64,000 nucleotides of DNA from Gp13-AA77 sp035946575 (GTDB taxonomy: Bacteria; Acidobacteriota; Terriglobia; UBA7540). Made by a program: the position numbers and the translations under genes. Below are positions 25,321-33,908 of this stretch, one piece after another. Each line of letters starts with the position of its first letter. The first letter of the stretch is position 1. The notes below the pieces were generated by a model. The model was given only the letters and a program-made list of their open reading frames with translations. It was not told the DNA's origin and did not search any database. The DNA lies in the NCBI GenBank assembly GCA_035946575.1, contig DASYZG010000078.1, positions 1 through 64,000 on the forward strand, written 5' to 3'.

Positions 25321-26613
25321 TCACTGAACCGTCAGCGTGATGCTGACCGGACTCGTTAACGTGCCCGATCCGGCAGGCGTGCTTCCCGTCACCAGCACCG
25401 TGTAAGTGCCGGCCGGCGTGGGCGTACTGCTGCTCGAAGACGATCCGCCGCCGCAGCCCGGCATCGACAGGGCCAAGAGCAGCGCACCGAGGGCCAGACC
25501 TGCCAACATAACTCCGGAGCGGCGCCTGCCGCGCGAAGCTGAGCGCGCGGCCGCGAGCGCACTCATGATCGCCAGGATCACCGTCAGCCAGAAAATCCCG
25601 GGCAGCGTCCGACCGGGCGGGCCGGGCCGCACCTGGGTCCCCGGCGCGCTGCCGGAGCCGGTGGTCGAAACTGCCAGCATCGAGGTGACGGCACTCGAGC
25701 CGTTGGGCGTGACGGAGCCCGGCGAGAAGCCGCACGCGGCACCGGCAGGGAGGCTGCCGCACGAAAGGGAGACGGCAGCACTGAATCCGCCGAGGGGCGT
25801 CACACTGATGGTGTAATTCGCGCTGCCACCCGGCGAGACGCTGCCCGTGGCCGGAGAAGCCGAAAGCGCGAAGGCCTGGGCTGTGCCACTCAGCGAAATC
25901 ACCTGCGGCACCGGTGAGGCGTTGTCCGTCATCTCAATCAGTCCCGGAACGGGCGTGTTACTGCCGGCAAGGGGTGCAAACGTGATGTTAAAAGTGCAGC
26001 TTGCTCCCACGGCGAGAGTGGCGGGACTCACGGGGCAGTTGTTGGTCTCGGCAAAACTGCCTTGTACCGTGATGCCGGAGGCGGCAAACGTGAGAGCGGC
26101 GTCACCCGAGTTTGTCAGCGTCACGGTTTGCGCCGCGCTGGTGGTCGTGGCAAGCTGCGGGCCAAAGGTGAGGGACGGCGGCGACAAAGTGACGGCCGGT
26201 CCCATCCCCATGCCGCTGAGGGGCAGGTTCTGAGGGCTGTCGGAAGCGTTGTCCGTTATGGTCAGCGTGCTGGTGCGCGTTCCATAAAGGAACGGCATGA
26301 AGACCACGCTGATCGTGCAACTCCCAGCGGCCGCGACCGAGCTGCCGCAAGTATTCGTTTCGGTGAACTCCTTCGGGGCGTTGCCGCCGCCGATGGCGAT
26401 GCCGCTGATGCCGAGCGCGGCGCTGCCGGTGTTGGTCAGCGTGATGCTTTGGGCTGCGCTTTTCTGTAACAAGGCCGTGCTGGAGAATGTGAGACTCGCG
26501 GGCGACAGCGTTACGGCGGGGCTTCCCTGCCCGAAAGCACCCGAGGCCGCCAGGAATCCCAGGGCCGCGAGAAAGCCGGTAGATCGCCCAAGCAGGTGAT
26601 TGCAATATTTCAA
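25321..26613 (-). CDS. choice-of-anchor D surface protein (ASH/SPD-2-Hydin repeats)
   Basis: 430 residues from a TTG at 26613 with AGGAG six bases upstream; in-frame sequence further upstream belongs to intergenic repeats. After an export signal (STGFLAALGFLAASGAFG) come two Ig-like ASH repeats (SPASLTFSSTALLQKSAAQS...; SPPSLTFGPQLATTTSAAQT...) and a third bacterial Ig-like region (LSASPATGSVSPGGSANYTI). Near the C-terminus a membrane segment (FWLTVILAIMSALAAA) and LALGALLLALSMPGCGGGSSSS precede a final beta strand. Likely cell-surface or periplasmic, structural role inferred only. Confidence 0.8.
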   Translation of the reverse strand: MKYCNHLLGRSTGFLAALGFLAASGAFGQGSPAVTLSPASLTFSSTALLQKSAAQSITLTNTGSAALGISGIAIGGGNAPKEFTETNTCGSSVAAAGSCTISVVFMPFLYGTRTSTLTITDNASDSPQNLPLSGMGMGPAVTLSPPSLTFGPQLATTTSAAQTVTLTNSGDAALTFAASGITVQGSFAETNNCPVSPATLAVGASCTFNITFAPLAGSNTPVPGLIEMTDNASPVPQVISLSGTAQAFALSASPATGSVSPGGSANYTISVTPLGGFSAAVSLSCGSLPAGAACGFSPGSVTPNGSSAVTSMLAVSTTGSGSAPGTQVRPGPPGRTLPGIFWLTVILAIMSALAAARSASRGRRRSGVMLAGLALGALLLALSMPGCGGGSSSSSSTPTPAGTYTVLVTGSTPAGSGTLTSPVSITLTVQ

Positions 26614-26968
26614 AGTTCGCTCCTGTCGATGAATCGTCCAGCGATTATAGACTACGGCCTTGTCATCGCTCCAATGTAAGCGAGATGCGGCGGGCGTGCC
26701 AAGAGGCGAATAGGCGCCGGTACGGGCGTCATTTGGACCGCGGTCAGGACGGAGCTTCCTCTGTAGCCGGGTGTCGCGCCGCGGGACGCCGGGCCCCTTC
26801 CCCGCTGCCGTGCTGCCCGAGCATTCAGTCGGAGGCTGCCAAGGTGGAAGGATTTGGACCTTCTTGTTCATCACCGACGTCGGTTTTGACCTCTTCAAAA
26901 CCGGATAACTCACTGTGTTTCAGCAACCTCTTGGTCTTACTAAGTTAACTAGTGTGTTTTCAAAAACT

Positions 26969-27060
26969 TAGTAGCTTTGGCCTTCTATGATAAACAGTAC
27001 GTCTTTTATTTTCAATAACTTCTTGGCTTCGTTTTTCCACTCTTTGTCCCCAACCTTTTC
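26969..27060 (-). pseudogene. 3'-end remnant of an STGPRT-family gene
   Basis: The reverse strand reads KNEAKKLLKIKDVLFIIEGQ and a stop at 26969. NEAKKLLKIKD aligns in frame with SEANKSFGINK of the intact STGPRT protein, and CGAAGCCAA-AAGT is conserved at the DNA level. Upstream coding sequence is missing. The stretch from 26614 to this point is AT-richer than its surroundings, with imperfect repeats of CCAAGARGTTRYTGAAA, and holds no other gene. Confidence 0.55.
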
Positions 27061-27120
27061 GCCCCTTCTCCCACTCCGGAGGGTCCCCTTTGGGAGCCCA
27101 CAAGGGCATTATGAATTCCA

Positions 27121-27188
27121 TTTTTGGGACAATGGAGAAAAGTGAGAAGACTGGGAAAGTTCATTTTCGGCTTGTTTTCAGTGGGTTA
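27121..27188 (+). repeat. EKSEK repeat, copy 2 (open frame)
   Basis: TTTTTGGGACAATGGAGAAA to GTTTTCAGTGGGTTA. An ATG at 27132 opens 50 codons beginning MEKSEKTGKVHFRLVFSGL and stopping at 27284 after running through a CACAGAG-type repeat. No ribosome site is evident. It lies about 60 bases upstream of, and divergent from, the STGPRT remnant. Confidence 0.75.
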
Positions 27189-27234
27189 GCTGGATTTTGG
27201 GCTAACTGCCTGAATCCCTGGCAGATCAGAGGCC

Positions 27235-27275
27235 GAATCTTGTCTCTCTGTGCTCTCTCGAGTTCCTCTGTGGAC
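27235..27275. repeat. CACAGAG-type intergenic repeat
   Basis: TCTCTCTGTGCTCTCTCGAG and TTCCTCTGTGGACC, the reverse complement form of the family at 258-335. The remaining gap to purB (27285-27468) shows no gene. Confidence 0.5.
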
Positions 27276-27468
27276 CGGTCTTAAAGGCTTTCAACAGGAC
27301 AGTCGCCTTGATGAGGCCCAGCCAAGACTGGCTGTGTTAGGCGAAAAAGACAAAGACAAGGACTGCGAATACAGCACATAATTCTTGCTTGACGTGGCCT
27401 GACCTTCAGCGGCGTCAAACCGCTCTCGCCTTCGCAGGAGAGCCATCTGAATTGTCCCAGGTACTGAC

Positions 27469-28827
27469 ATGATCCCTCGATACACGCGGCCCGAGATGGG
27501 CCGCATCTGGACCGACGAGAACAAATTTCACTGCTGGCTTGCGGTGGAGGTCGCCACGGCCGAGATCGAAGCCGAAGCCGGCATGATCCCGAAGTCGGCA
27601 GCGCGCGCCATCCGGAGCAAGGGCAAGTTCTCGGTGGAGCGCATTCAGGAAATCGAGCGGCGCGTGAAGCACGACGTGATCGCCTTCACCACCAACGTGG
27701 CCGGGAACATCGGTCCTGCCGGACGCTACCTCCACTATGGGCTCACGTCGAACGACGTGGTCGATACGGCGCAGGCCCTGCAGGTGCGCGAGGCCTCGGA
27801 GCTGTTACGGGCGGGCCTGGATCATCTGGGCGAGGTGCTCCGGAAGAGGGCGCTCGAGTTCAAGCACACGCCCATGGTAGGCCGCACCCACGGCATTCAC
27901 GCCGAGCCCATCACGTTCGGCTGGAAGATCGCCATCTGGTACGCCGAGAATCAGCGCAACCTGGAACGCTTTCGCCTGGCGGCCGAGCAGATGCGCGTGG
28001 GCAAGATCTCAGGCGCGGTTGGCACCTACGCGCACCTGAGCCCGCAGCTCGAAGCGCGCATCTGCGCGCGTCTGGGACTCGCGCCGGCGCCGATCGCCTC
28101 GCAGGTGATCCAGCGCGACCGGCACGCCTTCTATCTCGGGACGCTGGCGGTGATCGCAAGCACCCTGGATAAGATCGCGCTCGAGATTCGCGGTTTGCAG
28201 CGCACCGAGGTACGGGAAGCCGAGGAATACTTCAGCGCCGGGCAGAAGGGATCGTCCGCCATGCCGCACAAGCGCAATCCGGTGACGGCGGAACAGATCT
28301 GCGGTCTCGCGCGCGTGGTCCGGTCGAATGCCCAGGCGGCGCTCGAGAACGTCGCGCTCTGGCACGAACGGGATATCTCCCACTCGTCGGTGGAGCGGGT
28401 GATCCTGCCGGACTCCACGGTTCTCGTGGACTATCTGCTACACAAGACGGCGCGGCTGGTGGAGACGATGTTCGTTTATCCGGAGCGCATGCTGGAAAAT
28501 CTCAATATGCTGCGGGGCCTGATCTTCTCCGGACAGCTTCTGCTCGACCTGGTTTGGAAGGGCGCGCTGCGCGAAGAGGCTTACGCCTGGGTGCAGCGGA
28601 ATGCGATGAAGGTATGGCAGACGGGCGAAGATTTTCGCGCGCTGGTGGAACGCGATCCCGACATCGCGCGGCATCTCACGCCGCGTGAAATCGCCCGCGC
28701 GTTTTCACTTGAGCGCCAGCTACGGCATGTTGACACTGTGTTTCGGAGGGTGTTCGGGCGATCGTCGCGGAAAAAAGCTTCGGCCACAAAGTTCACGGAG
28801 AATTCACCGAGGTCACAGAGAGGGTGA
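27469..28827 (+). CDS. purB: adenylosuccinate lyase
   Basis: 452 residues. Start MIPRYTRPEMGRIWTDENKF is canonical. Lyase superfamily blocks are present: HYGLTSNDVVDTAQALQ (about 88-104), VGRTHGIHAEPITFG (126-140; catalytic His), and the signature SSAMPHKRNPVTAEQICG (260-277; catalytic Ser loop). The enzyme acts twice in purine synthesis (SAICAR to AICAR, adenylosuccinate to AMP). The last about 20 residues (KKASATKFTENSPRSQRG) are encoded by a CACAGAG-type repeat and the stop codon comes from it, so the natural end was probably shorter. Confidence 0.95.
   Translation: MIPRYTRPEMGRIWTDENKFHCWLAVEVATAEIEAEAGMIPKSAARAIRSKGKFSVERIQEIERRVKHDVIAFTTNVAGNIGPAGRYLHYGLTSNDVVDTAQALQVREASELLRAGLDHLGEVLRKRALEFKHTPMVGRTHGIHAEPITFGWKIAIWYAENQRNLERFRLAAEQMRVGKISGAVGTYAHLSPQLEARICARLGLAPAPIASQVIQRDRHAFYLGTLAVIASTLDKIALEIRGLQRTEVREAEEYFSAGQKGSSAMPHKRNPVTAEQICGLARVVRSNAQAALENVALWHERDISHSSVERVILPDSTVLVDYLLHKTARLVETMFVYPERMLENLNMLRGLIFSGQLLLDLVWKGALREEAYAWVQRNAMKVWQTGEDFRALVERDPDIARHLTPREIARAFSLERQLRHVDTVFRRVFGRSSRKKASATKFTENSPRSQRG
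28791..28825. repeat. CACAGAG-type repeat inside the purB 3' end
   Basis: GTTCACGGAGAATTCACCGA and GGTCACAGAGAGG. It supplies the final codons of purB. Confidence 0.5.
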
Positions 28828-29015
28828 ATTGGGCAGCGCTTTTCTCGGAGTCCCCGCCGAAGCCTCCGCGTGCTCCGTACTACAAATCCCGAACTTCTGC
28901 GCGGCGCCTGAAGATTTTTGGGGCTCGCTCCTCGCCACTTTTGCCGATTGGGTTGCGGCGAGCCGCGCTCGGTTACAACTCTTCCAGACCAGCTGAGAAA
29001 CACGGTTTGGTGAGG

Positions 29016-29087
29016 GTAGCGGCGAGTTTACCTCGCCATAACTCCAACACCCTCAACACGCGCCTGGCGGCCTAAAGCCGCCGCTAC
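29016..29087. repeat. nested palindrome, copy D
   Basis: GTAGCGGCGAGTTTACCTCG at the left and GGCGGCCTAAAGCCGCCGCT at the right, same design as copies B and C, between the convergent purB and S41 genes. Confidence 0.72.
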
Positions 29088-29113
29088 GCGTTTTTCAGCA
29101 GCCTGCCAGAACA

Positions 29114-30757
29114 TCACTCCGCGCCAGGCAAGCGTCCGCGGCTGGCCAGCAGTTGCTTAGCGTGCGAGAAGAGCGCCGCAGCCTGCGGCAGGGAGTCAAT
29201 CGCCTTCGCCACCAGCGGGTCGTTCTCTGCCTCCAGCTTCAGTTCCTGGTCCCGGCCGTAGACGATTCCCACAAGCTGGTCCTGGATTTGCGCATCAAGG
29301 AAGGAGGCGTTGGCGTCAAGCTGCGCGCGTGTGATGTTGAAGTGGTGGCTGCTCAAATACGCGCTGAACTCGTCGGCGATTTCCGGCGTGACCTGGAAAT
29401 CGCGGGGAATCGTTTTGTGGACGGCGAGATAGTGCTGAGCAAAGTCGCCGACCGCATCGTGCTCCGCCAGTTCCTGGTCAACGGAGTCCAGCGCCGGGCG
29501 CGGCACGTCAACATCAGGCTGGATGCCGCCGCCGCCGAACACCTGGCGTCCGCCGTCAGTAAGCCGCGTCTGGCTATGAGGAGTGGCGGCGTCTTCCGGA
29601 CGGTAAAAGTAGTCGTAAGGCGACACCTGCGCGTAGTCGCGCTGGATGAGGCGTCCGCTCGGGGTGTAGTAGTGAGCGGTCGTCAGGGCCAGGCCCGCGT
29701 GCTCACTCAGCAGGAAGACCGACTGCACCAAGCCCTTGCCAAAGCTCGGCTCGCCCAGGACCAGGGCCCGGTCATGGTCCTGGAGAGCGCCAGTGACGAT
29801 CTCCGCGGCGCTGGCCGTATAGCGGTTCACAAGCACGACCATCGGATAATCGTCGCCCTGATTGCCCTGGCGGGCGTAGTAGCGCTGCTCGCGGGCAGCC
29901 CGGCCGTACTGGTAGACGATCAACTGGCCCTTGCGGAGGAAATGATCGCTCACCGCGACTGCCTGGTCCAGGATGCCGCCGGGGTTGTCCCGCAGGTCGA
30001 GAACCAGCCCTTTCAGGCCCGCCTTCTCGAGCGACTTGAGCGCTGTGGTCAGTTCGTCGTTGGTCGTCTCAAAGAAATTGTTGATATGGATGTAGCCGAT
30101 CCCCGGCTTCAGCATGATGGCGCTGTCCACGGTGGGGTTCGTGATCTCATCCCGCGTGATGGGGAATTCCAGGAGATGGTTTTCGCCCTCGCGCTCGACG
30201 GAAACGCGCACCTCGGTTCCTTTGGGGCCGCGAATCATGTTGCTGACCGTGGTGCTATCGAGGCCTTCGGTGCTCTTGCCATTGACTTTGCGGATGATGT
30301 CTCCGGGGCGGATGCCGGCTTTGAAAGCGGGCGACCCGGGCACCACCGATGGGATGTGCGTGGACATCCTCCCGGAGCTGTCCAGCTGCGACAGGATTCC
30401 CATCCCTACGCCGTAATACTTGACGGCCTGCTGCTCCTGCTCCCGGGCGAAAGCGCGCGGGCTGAAAAAATCGGAGTGGGGGTCGAGAGGCCGCAGCATT
30501 CCGGGAATGGCACCCACTGGACTTGCGGGCACGTCGAGACCAAAGATCGCGAGGTTGGGATCCAAGGACGAGGCGTAATTGCTTTCAACGAGACTGTAGA
30601 CGCGGGTGAAATCCGCCAGGTACGACTGCACGTCCGGGTCAGTGGCCCGGGTGGCGGCGGCTCCTGCGCGCGGCACTCGCGCCTCCGCTCCCAGAAGGCC
30701 GACTACGAGGCCAGCGGCAGCAAACCACAACCAGCGTGTGCTCCTCGTTTTCTTCAT
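29114..30757 (-). CDS. S41 family C-terminal processing protease
   Basis: 547 residues. A signal/anchor (WLWFAAAGLVVGLLGAEA) is followed by the N-terminal S41 region (LDPHSDFFSPRAF), a PDZ domain (about 115-200; VVPGSPAFKAGIRPGDIIRK) and the protease core: VLDLRDNPGGILDQAV, the nucleophile in NRYTASAAEI (Ser316) and the general base in GEPSFGKGLVQ (Lys341). The tail after about residue 430 is longer than in CtpA and helical. It probably degrades or trims exported proteins in the periplasm. Confidence 0.93.
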   Translation of the reverse strand: MKKTRSTRWLWFAAAGLVVGLLGAEARVPRAGAAATRATDPDVQSYLADFTRVYSLVESNYASSLDPNLAIFGLDVPASPVGAIPGMLRPLDPHSDFFSPRAFAREQEQQAVKYYGVGMGILSQLDSSGRMSTHIPSVVPGSPAFKAGIRPGDIIRKVNGKSTEGLDSTTVSNMIRGPKGTEVRVSVEREGENHLLEFPITRDEITNPTVDSAIMLKPGIGYIHINNFFETTNDELTTALKSLEKAGLKGLVLDLRDNPGGILDQAVAVSDHFLRKGQLIVYQYGRAAREQRYYARQGNQGDDYPMVVLVNRYTASAAEIVTGALQDHDRALVLGEPSFGKGLVQSVFLLSEHAGLALTTAHYYTPSGRLIQRDYAQVSPYDYFYRPEDAATPHSQTRLTDGGRQVFGGGGIQPDVDVPRPALDSVDQELAEHDAVGDFAQHYLAVHKTIPRDFQVTPEIADEFSAYLSSHHFNITRAQLDANASFLDAQIQDQLVGIVYGRDQELKLEAENDPLVAKAIDSLPQAAALFSHAKQLLASRGRLPGAE

Positions 30758-30893
30758 CGCAGACCCTCCTGGGTCATGGAGAGTTGACGTGCCAGGCCGC
30801 AGCCGGGTTGCCTTGCCGCTCCGCCGTTTCGAAGCGGCGCCGGCAAGGCATCACCGGGCCTGCCACCGCATGAAATTCGATGCTTTGGCGGAC

Positions 30894-31529
30894 TCACCGG
30901 ACTCTCTGCGGCGGCGTGAACTTGTCCGTCGGCTTCATTTCCGCCGGCGGCGGAGCTGGAGGGCCGGCGACCTTCATCGAGTGCAGCGTCGCGTCGCAGG
31001 CATCCATGTAGGTGTTTTCGTCCTCGATGCCCGGTGTGCAGTCGGCTTGAATAATATGATCCGGGGAAATAACGTGGGCCGTCATCAGCATGGCGACATC
31101 CTTAAACCGCCATATCAGCGCCGCGTTCCGGCCATTGATCTGGGTTTTCTCGAAGCTGTAGCGCGGAATGTTCTGATTGGCGCCGGCGGCCTGCCACTCG
31201 GCGAGCAGTTGCGCCGAAAAGTCGGCAGCCCCATCCGGATTGGGCTGGGAAATGATAGTCAGCGAAGGGCCGTTCCCAAACAATTTTGGACGATAAATGC
31301 GAATTCCGCCCGGCACGTTCTCCACCTTGCCATAGATTCCGGCGGCAACTTGCATGTCAATCCCCAACCCCTGGTTCTGGTAGGGCAGCAGCTTCTGCGC
31401 GGCCTCCGCGACCGCCGCCTCATGCATCGGAACCCACTTCACCAGCACGTATTCGCCCAGGAGCACGCCGGCGCCGATCACCACAATCACCAGCGCCACG
31501 ATCGCCTGGGTTGGAAGCCGAAACTTCAT
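30894..31529 (-). CDS. hypothetical membrane-anchored protein
   Basis: 211 residues. One N-terminal membrane segment (AIVALVIVVIGAGVLLGEYVL) and a soluble domain with GIDMQVAAGIYGKVENVPGG, LTIISQPNPDGAADFSAQLL and ISPDHIIQADCTPGIEDENT. No family recognised. It lies 136 bases upstream of the S41 protease on the same strand, so a functional link is possible but unproven. Confidence 0.65.
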   Translation of the reverse strand: MKFRLPTQAIVALVIVVIGAGVLLGEYVLVKWVPMHEAAVAEAAQKLLPYQNQGLGIDMQVAAGIYGKVENVPGGIRIYRPKLFGNGPSLTIISQPNPDGAADFSAQLLAEWQAAGANQNIPRYSFEKTQINGRNAALIWRFKDVAMLMTAHVISPDHIIQADCTPGIEDENTYMDACDATLHSMKVAGPPAPPPAEMKPTDKFTPPQRVR

Positions 31530-31715
31530 CCTTCGTAATCCCCCTGTGCCTGGAACTCAAGGAACTCGCGAGCGGCCAGTTCTTGAGCTTACCTCGAAAT
31601 GCCGAAAATTTCTCGTCACAGCCGATTTGACTGTCGGCGTCGAGTCGGGTGGGGAGTGTAGAGCCGGTAAAAGCTGCAATCTGTATAACCGCACCGCACC
31701 AGAAACTGGTTCCAA

Positions 31716-31749
31716 CGAAAAGCAAGGCCCCGGCGTGAAGGCCGAGGCC
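31716..31749 (-). terminator. Rho-independent terminator after the kelch-type gene
   Basis: On the reverse strand GGCCTCGGC, loop CTTCAC, GCCGGGGCC (one mismatch), then TTGCTTTTCG. It is 44 bases past the stop at 31793. Confidence 0.6.
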
Positions 31750-31792
31750 GTTGCTCTTCGATCTGTTGCGTCACGCGATCGTCTCTTTGCAG

Positions 31793-33250
31793 CTACTGCA
31801 CTGTTACGCTGATCGCGTTGGACGCAATTCCGTTCGTCACCGCGACCAACGTGTATGATCCGGAGGGCAGGGTGGGCAAATCGAACCTCGTGGTCCCCTG
31901 TGAGTTAGGAGCAATGGAGTGCGCGCTGTCGTCGTGGGTAAAGGCGTAGTACACGGTGCCATCCGTTGCGGTGAGGCGAACCAGCGGGTAGTTCGTCGCA
32001 CCCTGGTAGTCATCTCCGTAGGCGTTGTTCTCCGACAGCCCATTGAGTTGCTTCCCGTACAGAACGTTGTTCTTCGAACCGCTCGTGAGCGTGGTCTTGG
32101 GAAGCCGGATCGACGGCGCCACGCCGCTTACAACGCCGGCAGCCGGGGTGTAGACTTCCACGGTTCCGCTGAAATCAGTGAACATGATCTGTCCCGACGG
32201 CAGCATCATCAGATGTCCCACGTACGAGGAATCGGATGGGCAAGCCGACGGATTGGCAACATTAGCCAGACTGTTGGTCGTAGGGTTGTACTCCACAAAC
32301 TGGCAACCGCTCCCGAACAGCCCCGGGCTGAGCATCGCCAATACGTTCCCGTTCGGCTCCAGCGCCGCAGGGCCGTCGGCCTGGTCCAGGCCGTTGGTCG
32401 GCGTGGGACCGCTGGACCACGTGTTGCTGACGACGTCGTAGAGTGCGGTGGCAACGACATTGCCTCCGAACTGGATAACCTTTTTGTTGTACATCAATAC
32501 CGCCGCACCCAACTCTTCGTCGAAAGAGTTATAGAGCTGGACGGGAGTCGCGGGCCCGCATGACCACACGCCCGTTAGCGGGCTGTACAGTTCCGTGGCT
32601 TTGGAGCTGCCGCAAGACCCGGCAGACTTAGTGTCCACGGTCAGCACCTTGCCGTTCGGCAACAGAGTGAACCCGGATTCGTCATTGCTGGACTGATGGA
32701 CGGAACCGGTTGTGGTCCAGGAATTCGCCGCGCTGAAAATCGCGTTCTGGCCGGTGCAGCAGTTCGCCTGCATGTACTTTCCATTCGGGAGAATAACGCT
32801 CTCAGCGTCGCCGATGCTCGTCCATCCGGCAGGCGGATTGTTTGACGCCCAACTGATGGAACCCCAGGGTGTCACGGTTCCGATTGAGCCCTGAGTGGTC
32901 CAGACCGGCGATCCTTGGTTGTATTCCCCTCCTTCAATGGCCACTTGCGTGCCATTGAGGAGCACTTGTGAACCGAAATAGATGGGCTGATAGCCGGATT
33001 GCATCGTTCCGCCGGAACTCCAGGTTCCGTTCACATAGCTGCCCGTGGAGTCTGGGGTCAGGATGTACCAGTTCCCGGGGTCGGGCGACTGGCTTTCGTT
33101 GACCAGAATTCGCCCATCTCTGAGCTGCAGCATCGGACCAACGTTTGCTCCCGGTTGGTTGGTCAGAGTCGTCCAGGTTTGCGCGCTGGCGAACCCTGCC
33201 AAGGCCAGTGCTACAATCGCTGTTGATCCCAGCATTCGAAACAGTTTCAT
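31793..33250 (-). CDS. secreted kelch / galactose-oxidase-like beta-propeller protein
   Basis: 485 residues from an ATG at 33250 with AAGGAGG upstream and a clear signal peptide (LGSTAIVALALAGFASAQ). The body is made of kelch-like units with recurring A-x-L-Y/V-x-x-x-T-x-x-W (ATELYSPLTGVWSCG; TALYDVVSNTWSSG; VEYNPTTNSL). The C-terminal about 100 residues match a fibronectin/DUF1929-like sandwich of galactose oxidase relatives (VAPSIRLPKTTLTSGSKNN...LPTLPSGSYTLVAVTNG). The Tyr-Cys copper cofactor of galactose oxidase is not evident, so a binding role is as likely as oxidation. Confidence 0.78.
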   Translation of the reverse strand: MKLFRMLGSTAIVALALAGFASAQTWTTLTNQPGANVGPMLQLRDGRILVNESQSPDPGNWYILTPDSTGSYVNGTWSSGGTMQSGYQPIYFGSQVLLNGTQVAIEGGEYNQGSPVWTTQGSIGTVTPWGSISWASNNPPAGWTSIGDAESVILPNGKYMQANCCTGQNAIFSAANSWTTTGSVHQSSNDESGFTLLPNGKVLTVDTKSAGSCGSSKATELYSPLTGVWSCGPATPVQLYNSFDEELGAAVLMYNKKVIQFGGNVVATALYDVVSNTWSSGPTPTNGLDQADGPAALEPNGNVLAMLSPGLFGSGCQFVEYNPTTNSLANVANPSACPSDSSYVGHLMMLPSGQIMFTDFSGTVEVYTPAAGVVSGVAPSIRLPKTTLTSGSKNNVLYGKQLNGLSENNAYGDDYQGATNYPLVRLTATDGTVYYAFTHDDSAHSIAPNSQGTTRFDLPTLPSGSYTLVAVTNGIASNAISVTVQ

Positions 33251-33581
33251 CTTGCCTCCTTTGATTTTCTGCACAAAGCTGCGGTGCCCGGCAGAGAAGC
33301 CGCTGGCCGTGTTCGCCTCCACGAGCTCTCCACCGCACGAGCGCCTTCCCCTCTCGATCTGGTTTCTCTTGCGTTTACTTGTTGCTCTTCGAAAGGCGGG
33401 GATCAGCGCACCCCCCAGTTCGCGGTAACAGAACGTGATTGGCGCACCCTGAAGTCAAAAGGTGCCCGGTGAGTCTACTTGCGGACCAAGAGAAAGTCAA
33501 CGAAGCAATGCCCGGCCTTGTTACCTTCGCGGTATACAGCTAGGAAGGTAAGAAATAGGCGGGCAGAAGCGACCCCCGGGA
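33251..33581. other. intergenic region with no recognised gene
   Basis: The leader of the kelch-type gene and the 3' side of the antitoxin gene. No PIN-domain toxin reading frame is found here on either strand. Confidence 0.4.
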
Positions 33582-33908
33582 TCAGCGCTCGCTCCTGGTT
33601 TGGGTACCCGCGATCCGTAAATCACTGCGCCAAGCGGCTGCTTCGTCTTCGGGCAATTCCACTCTGGCCAGCGCCTCTGCCAAAGACCGGCCCCCGCAGA
33701 CCTTCGCGTCGTCGGGTGCCAGGCGCACAACCGGGGAGCCGTTCTTGAGCACCACAAAGGTCAGGTTCTGATAACAGGCGTCGCTGACAGAATCTGCAGA
33801 ATTGCGCGCGGCATCCGTGACACTGATGGTCGTCTCCTGCACAAAATCACGGCAGGCGTTTGAATCGTCCCTGGATTCTGCGTGGCTTTCACCATCACGA
33901 ATTCCCAA
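33582..33908 (-). CDS. Phd/YefM-type antitoxin, orphan
   Basis: Up to 108 residues. From about residue 27 the sequence matches prevent-host-death antitoxins: TISVTDAARNSADSVSDACY, FVVLKNGSPVVRLAPDD (the beta hairpin), then LAEALARVELPEDEAAAW. A GTG within the reading near residue 24 is an alternative start that gives the usual length of about 85. The expected toxin gene is missing downstream. Its 5' end overlaps the MbfA stop if the long form is used. Confidence 0.65.
   Translation of the reverse strand: MGIRDGESHAESRDDSNACRDFVQETTISVTDAARNSADSVSDACYQNLTFVVLKNGSPVVRLAPDDAKVCGGRSLAEALARVELPEDEAAAWRSDLRIAGTQTRSER

Noticed and set aside
29088..29107. GTTTTTCAGCA motif also seen on the reverse strand near 21975 and, in weaker form, at 26920
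   Set aside because: Only 11 shared bases; too short to define a repeat family from this window.
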